Assembly: GCA_030683705.1 (NCBI GenBank)
Contig: JAUXPP010000143.1
Location: 1-40,506 of the forward strand
Direction: 5' to 3'
Source of the DNA: Polaromonas sp.
GTDB lineage: Bacteria > Pseudomonadota > Gammaproteobacteria > Burkholderiales > Burkholderiaceae_C
DNA length: 40,506 nucleotides
Below the pieces are notes generated by a model. That model made no database searches. It was not told the origin of the DNA and was given only the letters and a program-made list of their open reading frames with translations. Every line of letters starts with the position of its first letter. The first letter of the stretch is position 1. Positions 33,565-40,506 of the stretch are shown here, piece by piece. Position numbers and translations under genes: made by a program.

Positions 33565-34497
33565 TCAGTCGCCCATCAGCGCGCGCACATGCGCGGCCGT
33601 GCCGCTGGCCAGGCCTTCCAGGCTGTAGCCACCCTCCAGCACGGAAACCACACGGCCACCGGCGCTTTCATCCGCCACCTTCATCAGCTCGCGGGTGATC
33701 CAGTGGTAGTCCTCGTCGGTGAACTGCAGCCCGCCCAGCGGGTCCAGGTGGTGGGCGTCGAAACCAGCCGAGATGATCAGCAGCCCGGGCGCGAACTTGC
33801 GCAGGGCCGGCAGCAACTGGGTGGTCATGGCCGCGCGGAAGGCGGCGGAACCGGTGCCGCGCGGAAAGGGCACATTGAGGATGTTGCCGGCCACGCCGGT
33901 TTCATGGCGCGCGCCGGTACCGGGGTAAAACTCCGACTGGTGGCAGGAGCCGTAGAACAGGTCGGGGTCGTCGTAAAACGAATTCTGCGTGCCGTTGCCG
34001 TGGTGCACATCGAAATCCACCACCGCCACCCGCTGGATGCCGTGTTTCTCGCGCGCATGGAGCGCCGCAATCGCCGCCTGGTTGAACACGCAAAAACCCA
34101 TGGCCTGGTCGGCCTCGGCGTGGTGGCCGCAGGGGCGTGTGGCGCAAAACACATTGGCCGCCTCCCCGGACACCACATCGTCGACCCCGGCACAGGCCGC
34201 GCCCACGCAACGCATCACGGCCTCCAGCGAGCCCGGCGACAGGATGGTGTCCCCGGCGTCGAGCGCGCGGTAACCCTCGGTCGGCGACACCGCCTGCACC
34301 TGGTCCACATAAGCGGGCGTGTGCACATGCAGCACCTGCTCGAAGGAGCCCAGCGGCGCATCACGCCAGGACGCGCCCGAAAATTCCGGCGTCTTCAGTG
34401 CCTGCAGTACGGCTTCAAGGCGCTCGGGCGACTCGGGGTGGTGCGGGCCGGGCCGGTGGTCAAAGCAGGCTTCGTGGGTGTAAATCAGGGTGGTCAT
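33565..34497 (-). CDS. Histone deacetylase family protein (class II-like)
   Basis: A 310-residue zinc-dependent deacylase. The catalytic His125-His126 pair is in R-P-C-G-H-H-A-E, zinc ligands Asp163 and His165 in V-D-F-D-V-H-H-G-N-G-T-Q, the third ligand Asp247 in S-A-G-F-D-A-H, and the transition-state tyrosine Tyr291 in L-E-G-G-Y-S-L. Bacterial members act on acetylpolyamines, acetoin-related or other small amides, or on proteins; which applies here is unknown. ATG 34503 (two more residues) is an alternative start. It heads the unit with the 65-residue protein and the signal-less receptor, and diverges from the PAS-LuxR gene. Confidence 0.92.
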   Translation of the reverse strand: MTTLIYTHEACFDHRPGPHHPESPERLEAVLQALKTPEFSGASWRDAPLGSFEQVLHVHTPAYVDQVQAVSPTEGYRALDAGDTILSPGSLEAVMRCVGAACAGVDDVVSGEAANVFCATRPCGHHAEADQAMGFCVFNQAAIAALHAREKHGIQRVAVVDFDVHHGNGTQNSFYDDPDLFYGSCHQSEFYPGTGARHETGVAGNILNVPFPRGTGSAAFRAAMTTQLLPALRKFAPGLLIISAGFDAHHLDPLGGLQFTDEDYHWITRELMKVADESAGGRVVSVLEGGYSLEGLASGTAAHVRALMGD

Positions 34498-34654
34498 GGT
34501 CATCTCGGCAGGTGGATACCCATGATAGCGAACCCGCCCCCCGCGCGGGCAAGACGGGGTTTCTTCAGCGCCTTGCCGGATCGCCGCTTCGGGCCGCCTC
34601 ACTACACGTATTCGCTAATGGCTGGCGGCGAACCTTACCCCACAATCGGTTCGC

Positions 34655-35227
34655 ATGAGCAGCCCCGAAGATCACCTGGAAACCCTGCACACCCTGCAGC
34701 TGGCCTTCAACCTGGCACCGGTCGGCATGTGCGTTTCGCGCCAGCGGGTGGTGGAACTCTGCAACGAAACCTTCGCGCGCCAGTTCGGCTACGAGGTCGA
34801 CGAATTGCTGGGCAAGCCGCTGGCACCGCTGTACCCGTCGATGGACGAATTCACCCATGTCGGCAACCTCGGCCTGCCTGTGATGCGGGAAAAAGGCACT
34901 TACAACGACGAGCGCATCATGCGGCGCCGCGATGGTTCGCTGTTCTGGTGCCATGTGGCCGGGCGTGCGCTGGACCGCTCCGACCCCTTTGCCTGCGCGG
35001 TGTGGATGTTCGAGGATATTTCGGAACGCCGCCCGGTCACCACCAGCCTGACCCTGCGCGAGCGCGAGATCGCCCAGCACCTGGTGACCGGCTCGACCAG
35101 CAAGCAGATCGCGCGGGTGCTGGGCATCAGCCCGCGTACCGTGGAGGCCCACCGTGGCCGGCTGATGAAGAAATACGAGGCGGCCAGCCATGGCGAACTG
35201 GTGGCGCGCCTGGTCGGTGGCGCCTGA
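34655..35227 (+). CDS. PAS-domain LuxR-type transcriptional regulator
   Basis: A 190-residue regulator. Residues about 10-122 form a PAS sensor domain (F-N-L-A-P-V-G-M-C-V, then E-L-C-N-E-T-F-A-R-Q-F-G-Y, and R-R-R-D-G-S-L-F-W-C-H). Residues about 130-190 form the LuxR helix-turn-helix (L-T-L-R-E-R-E-I-A-Q-H-L-V-T-G-S-T-S-K-Q-I-A-R-V-L-G-I-S-P-R-T-V-E). There is no receiver domain, so it is a one-component sensor with an unknown ligand. It diverges from the HDAC unit across 151 bases and is convergent with the Liv-type receptor gene, 9 bases away. Confidence 0.9.
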   Translation: MSSPEDHLETLHTLQLAFNLAPVGMCVSRQRVVELCNETFARQFGYEVDELLGKPLAPLYPSMDEFTHVGNLGLPVMREKGTYNDERIMRRRDGSLFWCHVAGRALDRSDPFACAVWMFEDISERRPVTTSLTLREREIAQHLVTGSTSKQIARVLGISPRTVEAHRGRLMKKYEAASHGELVARLVGGA

Positions 35228-35236
35228 CGCGCTGCC

Positions 35237-36379
35237 TTATTTCAGCAGCTTGCCGCTGCTGCCGATCACGGTGACCTCCACATAACGCGAGCCCACCCGG
35301 TTGTCTGCGGAGTAGCCCACCGAGGTGCCGCCGAGGTCGAAGTTCCCCATGCTCTCGAGCGCCTTCACCACTTTCGCGCGGGTCGGTTTGGGGCCGGCAC
35401 GCCGCAGGCCTTCGACCAGCACCTTGGCACCGAGGAACTGCTCGAAGCTGGTGTAGTTGACCAGCTCATTCGGCGCATACTTTTTGAGCAGGGTCTGGTA
35501 CTCCCTGACCACCGGCAGGCTGGGCATGAAGGGGTAAGGCACGACCTGGCTGACCCCGAGTCCATGCGCATTTTTCAGCCCGGCCAGCCTAACGATTTCG
35601 GCCGGGTCCACCACCGAGATGTTGTAGAGCTGGGCGCCGCCGCCGGCCTCCCGGTAACGCTTGATGAAGGCCGACGTGGACTTGTTCACCGAGATCATGA
35701 TCACCGCCTGGGCGTCCGAGGCCTTCACCTGCCGCACGGCCTCCTCCACCTTGTCGGTGTTGCGTTCATAAGGCGCGGCGACCGAGAGCGTGAGCTTGCG
35801 TTTGGCCAGCGCCTTCTGCACGCCCTCGAGCCCGGCCTTGCCGAAGCCGTCGTCCTGGTACATCACCGCAATCCGCGTCATGCCCAGGGTGGTGACCTGC
35901 TGCACCATGTGTTCGGTCTCGTCGGCATAACCGGCACGCACATGGAAGATCCAGGGGTTGAACGGGCTGCGCAGTGGCTCGCCGCCGGTGTACGGCGCCA
36001 CCAGGGCCGCACCACCCTGCTCGAGCACGCCGTCGGTCAGCAGCTTGCCGACATTCGATGTCCCGGCAAAACCGTAAAGCGCCACCACCTCGGGATTGGC
36101 CAGCGCCTCTCGGGTCAGGCGCACGGTTTCTTCCACCTTGTAGCCGTCGTCGGTGACCAGCACCCGGATTTTCTGGCCGTGCACGCCGCCGGTGTCGTTG
36201 ATGTGGCTGAAGTAGATCTGCCCGCCCAGCACCATCTGCTTGCCGGTGCTGGCCAGCACCCCGGTCAGCGGCGCGAGCTGGCTGATGACGATGTCGGCCG
36301 CCATGGCGGTGGTTTGCAGCAGCGCCAGCGCCAGCGCGCAAACCGTTCGGCCCAGGGCCCTTGTCGATGCCTTGTTCAT
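35237..36379 (-). CDS. Branched-chain amino acid-type (LivK) ABC transporter substrate-binding protein
   Basis: A 380-residue periplasmic receptor with a signal peptide ending T-A-M-A-A near residue 28. The mature start D-I-V-I-S-Q-L-A-P-L-T-G-V-L-A-S-T-G-K-Q and later F-A-G-T-S-N-V-G-K and V-M-Y-Q-D-D-G-F-G-K-A-G-L-E-G-V are typical of the Peripla_BP_6 class. Ligands range from amino acids to aromatic acids and urea. There is no cognate permease or ATPase in the window, so it is an orphan or serves a transporter elsewhere. AAGGAG precedes its ATG. It diverges from the acyl-CoA ligase gene. Confidence 0.92.
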   Translation of the reverse strand: MNKASTRALGRTVCALALALLQTTAMAADIVISQLAPLTGVLASTGKQMVLGGQIYFSHINDTGGVHGQKIRVLVTDDGYKVEETVRLTREALANPEVVALYGFAGTSNVGKLLTDGVLEQGGAALVAPYTGGEPLRSPFNPWIFHVRAGYADETEHMVQQVTTLGMTRIAVMYQDDGFGKAGLEGVQKALAKRKLTLSVAAPYERNTDKVEEAVRQVKASDAQAVIMISVNKSTSAFIKRYREAGGGAQLYNISVVDPAEIVRLAGLKNAHGLGVSQVVPYPFMPSLPVVREYQTLLKKYAPNELVNYTSFEQFLGAKVLVEGLRRAGPKPTRAKVVKALESMGNFDLGGTSVGYSADNRVGSRYVEVTVIGSSGKLLK

Positions 36380-36599
36380 GCGTGTCTCCTTTGTTTTTAG
36401 TCCGCTATCAAGGAGGGCAAGCGTAGGTGGCGGGCAACCGGTGCGCCAGACGTAGTGTTACTCCATGGGGCATACCATGAGGTGTTTCTACGCTATGGCC
36501 GCCGCCCGCCGCACGGCCTATCCTTGCGGCCTTGCACAACATTCCGGAGCAGTTTTTGCCACACCTCCCGCTCACCGGCAGGCGCCGCCTGCTGCGGCC
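36380..36599. other. Divergent intergenic region of the Liv-type receptor and acyl-CoA ligase genes
   Basis: About 220 bases that should contain two divergent promoters. An inverted pair CATGG-GGCATA-CCATG at 36463-36478 is the clearest candidate operator. The acyl-CoA ligase frame is open through the right-hand part back to 36465, but the sequence there does not resemble the family. Confidence 0.4.
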
Positions 36600-38111
36600 A
36601 TGAACCTCGCGCTCACCCTGAGGCGCATCGCCCTGGCCGATCCGCAACGCCCCGCCCTGTTCGAAGGCAACCGGCAAGTGCGCGACTACGGCGGCCTGGC
36701 CGACCGGGCTGCCCGCCTGGCCTCGGCCTTCGCCGCCGCCGGGCTGGCACCGGGCGATCGTGTGGCGCTGTTCATGCACAACCACCCGGCTTACCTGGAG
36801 GTGCTTTACGGTGCGTGGTGGGCCGGCCTCGCGGTGGTTCCGATGAATGCGAAGCTGCACCTGCGCGAGGCCCAGTGGATCGTGGACCACGCCCAGGCCA
36901 GCTGGGCTTTCATCACCCCCGACGTGGGCGCCGGGCTGCAGGCACCCGGCCGTACCGTGGACGTTACCGCCGCTGCCTACGAAGAACTCTTCACCGCACC
37001 ACCGTCGCCAGTGACAGCGCGCACTGCCACCGACCTGGCGTGGCTGTTCTACACCAGCGGCACCACCGGCAAGCCCAAGGGCGTGATGCTGAGCCACCGC
37101 AACCTGCTGACCATGGGTATGGGCTATTTTGTCGACGTGGACGCTATCGAGCCACGCGACGCGATTGTGTATGCCGCGCCCATGTCGCACGGCGCCGGCA
37201 TCTACGCCATCCCCCATGTCATCGCCGGTGCGCGCCATGTGGTGCCGGCCTTCGGCAACTTCGATCCGGCCGAGCTTTTTGATCTCGCGGCGTCGATCGG
37301 CCGACTGTCCATGTTTGCGGCACCCACCATCGTCAAGCGGCTGGTGGACCATGCCAGCGCCACCGGCGCCGACAGCAGCGGCTTCAAGACCATTGTTTAT
37401 GGCGGCGCGCCCATGTACGCGGCCGACATTGAACGCGCCATCGCAGTCATGGGGCCGCGCTTCGTCCAGATTTATGGCCAGGGCGAAAGCCCGATGGTGA
37501 TCACCGCCCTTTCGCGTGCCCAGCTGGCAGACACCCGCCATCCCCGGCATGCGCAGCGCCTGGCCTCGGTCGGCATGGCGCAGACGCCGGTCGAGGTTCG
37601 CGTGGCCGACCCGTCCGGCCAGACCCTGCCGCTCGGTGAGGTGGGTGAAGTGCTGGTGCGCGGCGACACCGTCATGAGCGGCTACTGGCGGGACGCGGAC
37701 GCCAGCGCCGCTGCCCTGCAGGACGGCTGGCTCTTCACCGGCGACATGGGGGCCATGGACGCAGACGGTTTCCTGACCCTGAAGGACCGCAGCAAGGATG
37801 TGTTGATCAGCGGCGGCTCCAACATCTATCCGCGCGAGGTCGAAGAGGTGCTGCTGCTGGCGCCCGGCGTGGCCGAGGTGGCGGTGGTCGGCGCGCCGGA
37901 CCCGGAATGGGGCGAGGTGGTGGTGGCCTTTGTGGTGCCTGACCCCGGCGCCACGCTCAGCACCGACGCGCTCGACGCGGTGTGCCTGGCCCACATCGCA
38001 CGCTTCAAGCGGCCCAAACGTTACGAAATCGTCAGCAGCCTGCCCAAAAACAACTACGGCAAGGTGCTGAAGACCGCGCTGCGCGAGCAGATCAAGGAGA
38101 AAACCGCGTGA
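36600..38111 (+). CDS. AMP-forming acyl-CoA ligase
   Basis: A 503-residue adenylate-forming enzyme joining a carboxylic acid to CoA with ATP. The P-loop Y-T-S-G-T-T-G-K-P-K-G is at 151-161, Y-G-Q-G-E-S-P-M near 295 is the A5 motif, T-G-D-M-G-A-M-D-A-D-G-F-L the A7 motif, and Lys488 in Y-G-K-V-L-K is the catalytic lysine. The chain-length specificity cannot be read. ATG 36600 begins the family-like N-terminus; an in-frame ATG at 36465 gives an unlikely extension. Its stop overlaps the start of the 3-hydroxybutyrate dehydrogenase gene by 4 bases, so the two enzymes are coupled. Confidence 0.9.
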   Translation: MNLALTLRRIALADPQRPALFEGNRQVRDYGGLADRAARLASAFAAAGLAPGDRVALFMHNHPAYLEVLYGAWWAGLAVVPMNAKLHLREAQWIVDHAQASWAFITPDVGAGLQAPGRTVDVTAAAYEELFTAPPSPVTARTATDLAWLFYTSGTTGKPKGVMLSHRNLLTMGMGYFVDVDAIEPRDAIVYAAPMSHGAGIYAIPHVIAGARHVVPAFGNFDPAELFDLAASIGRLSMFAAPTIVKRLVDHASATGADSSGFKTIVYGGAPMYAADIERAIAVMGPRFVQIYGQGESPMVITALSRAQLADTRHPRHAQRLASVGMAQTPVEVRVADPSGQTLPLGEVGEVLVRGDTVMSGYWRDADASAAALQDGWLFTGDMGAMDADGFLTLKDRSKDVLISGGSNIYPREVEEVLLLAPGVAEVAVVGAPDPEWGEVVVAFVVPDPGATLSTDALDAVCLAHIARFKRPKRYEIVSSLPKNNYGKVLKTALREQIKEKTA

Positions 38112-38917
38112 GTGAAAACAAGCTGAGAGGCCGCCGCGCCCTGGTGACCGGCTCGCTCCAGGGCATAGGCCTGGCCATCGCCTGCGAGTTGGGCCGCCAG
38201 GGCTGCACGCTGGTGATACATGGCCTGGCCACCGGGACACTGAGCCGGGATGCCTGCGCCGACGTGCTCGAGGCGGGCGCACCCACGGTCGAGGTGCTCA
38301 CGCACAACCTGCGCGACGCCAGCCAGGTGCAGCTGATGATGGAGGCCGCGCTGGCCACGGGCCCGCTCGACATCCTGGTCAACAACGCCGGCATCCAGCA
38401 CACGGCCCCGCTGGCCGACATGCCACGCGCCAGCTGGGACGACATCATTGCCATCAACCTGTCGGCCGCCTTCGACACCATGCGCCTGGCGCTGCCGCAG
38501 ATGGCCAGCCGCGGCTACGGCCGGGTGATCAACATCGCCTCGGTGCACGGCCTGGTGGCGTCGGTCCACAAGGCACCCTATGTGGCGGCCAAGTTCGGCA
38601 TGGTCGGCATGAGCCGGGTGGCTGCGCTGGAATACGCCAGCGCCGGCAGCCGCGAAAGCGGCGGTGTCACCGTCAACTGCATCTGTCCGGGCTGGACCGA
38701 GACCGCCATCATCCAGCCGCAAATCGATGCACGGGCGCTGCAGCTGGGCAGCGGCCGGGAAGCCGCCATCCGCGACTTGCTGAAGGAAAAACAACCCAGC
38801 CAGCGCACCTCGCTGCCGGAAGAAATCGCCCGGGTGGTCAGCTGGCTATGCGAACCGGCTGCGCACAACCTGACCGGCGTGTCCCTGCCGGTCGATGGCG
38901 GCTGGACGGCGCAGTAG
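38108..38917 (+). CDS. Short-chain dehydrogenase, probable D-3-hydroxybutyrate dehydrogenase
   Basis: A 269-residue SDR starting at GTG 38108, which overlaps the ligase stop (GTGA). The NAD motif T-G-S-L-Q-G-I-G is at 14-21, N-N-A-G at 92-95, and the catalytic set Ser145, Tyr158 and Lys162. From what I recall of Pseudomonas fragi 3-hydroxybutyrate dehydrogenase, its substrate-binding Gln, His and Lys have counterparts here at Gln97 (A-G-I-Q-H), His147 (S-V-H-G) and Lys155 (V-H-K-A-P-Y). A short insertion A-G-S-R-E-S-G-G near 179-186 is not in typical members. Substrate call is by these residues. Confidence 0.8.
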   Translation: MSENKLRGRRALVTGSLQGIGLAIACELGRQGCTLVIHGLATGTLSRDACADVLEAGAPTVEVLTHNLRDASQVQLMMEAALATGPLDILVNNAGIQHTAPLADMPRASWDDIIAINLSAAFDTMRLALPQMASRGYGRVINIASVHGLVASVHKAPYVAAKFGMVGMSRVAALEYASAGSRESGGVTVNCICPGWTETAIIQPQIDARALQLGSGREAAIRDLLKEKQPSQRTSLPEEIARVVSWLCEPAAHNLTGVSLPVDGGWTAQ

Positions 38918-38969
38918 GGAGGCTGTCAGGCACGCGGCCCGGCAGGCCTGCGAGATGCGGTGCAACTGA

Positions 38970-39028
38970 ATAAAAAGTGCCTGTAGCCCCAGAGGGACGA
39001 GCGCAGGCAGCTATCGATTCAATAGCAA
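38970..39028 (+). repeat. Family A short dispersed repeat, copy 7
   Basis: AATAAAAAGTGCCTGTAGCCCC, then ACGAGCGCAGGCAGCTAT and the hairpin GCTAT (39010-39014), loop CGATTCA, ATAGC (39022-39026). It occupies the convergent gap between the dehydrogenase gene and clpB. Confidence 0.88.
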
Positions 39029-39058
39029 GCCGCGCCGCCTCCGGGCTTCAGTGCTGGC

Positions 39059-40506
<1,448 letters not shown>

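Noticed and set aside
33088..35274. A 728-codon plus-strand frame over the HDAC unit and PAS-LuxR gene
   Set aside because: It crosses the HDAC, 65-residue and PAS-LuxR genes in the wrong frame or strand; its translation is compositionally biased and family-less.

Overview
The window is about 40.5 kb of high-GC, densely coded chromosome from a betaproteobacterium, most likely a member of the Comamonadaceae (Polaromonas, Rhodoferax or Variovorax type). The evidence is a Bug-type (TctC) solute receptor, a CbpA/CbpM pair, DUF3297, a HutF/HutG histidine pathway, and three families of short intergenic repeats whose sequences I recall from that family. No rRNA, tRNA, CRISPR array, transposase or prophage gene was recognised. 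It looks like core and accessory metabolism, not a mobile island.

Layout. 1-3912: end of a Bug-type receptor, a Gfo/Idh/MocA oxidoreductase, a DUF993 aldolase-like protein and a xylose-isomerase-like TIM barrel, which together look like a catabolic module for an unknown sugar or polyol. 3983-6966: Tat-type aldo/keto reductase, DUF6064 membrane protein, EamA exporter and 3-methyladenine DNA glycosylase. 6963-9154: an MFS transporter diverging from an AraC regulator. 9255-13567: two paralogous secreted CAP-domain proteins flanking a YihY/BrkB membrane protein, two small membrane proteins of lower GC, and a 2OG-Fe(II)-oxygenase-like protein. 13695-17940: coniferyl-type aldehyde dehydrogenase, cbpA-cbpM behind a sigma32-like promoter, and an amidase. 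18122-26216: a complete histidine utilisation locus arranged as two divergent units, hutCDIGF leftward and hutUH rightward, with a HutC-like operator inside the hutU promoter. 26272-28919: an NMT1/SsuA-type ABC importer (receptor, permease, ATPase) running on from hutH. 29000-32555: PPOX flavoprotein, small hypothetical, GST, YebC, DUF3297 and GFA proteins. 32640-34497: a leftward three-gene unit of HDAC-family deacetylase, a 65-residue unknown and a signal-less receptor-like protein. 34655-38917: PAS-LuxR regulator, Liv-type receptor, acyl-CoA ligase and 3-hydroxybutyrate dehydrogenase. 39059 to the end: C-terminal two thirds of ClpB.

How it works together. The hut genes encode every step from histidine to glutamate by the five-step route: HutH gives urocanate, HutU imidazolone propionate, HutI formimidoylglutamate, HutF formylglutamate plus ammonia, and HutG glutamate plus formate. 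The adjoining ABC importer probably supplies histidine, urocanate or a related compound.

The most notable non-coding structure is a family of about 50-bp repeats (seven copies), several ending in a fixed hairpin GCTAT-N7-ATAGC. They lie at the 3' ends of genes, and two copies supply the stop codon of the upstream gene. A second REP-like family has three copies, one of them between the importer's receptor and permease genes. The most notable protein observation is that both CAP proteins are internal duplications whose N-terminal copy has lost the active-site residues. No clearly new defence or mobile system was found.
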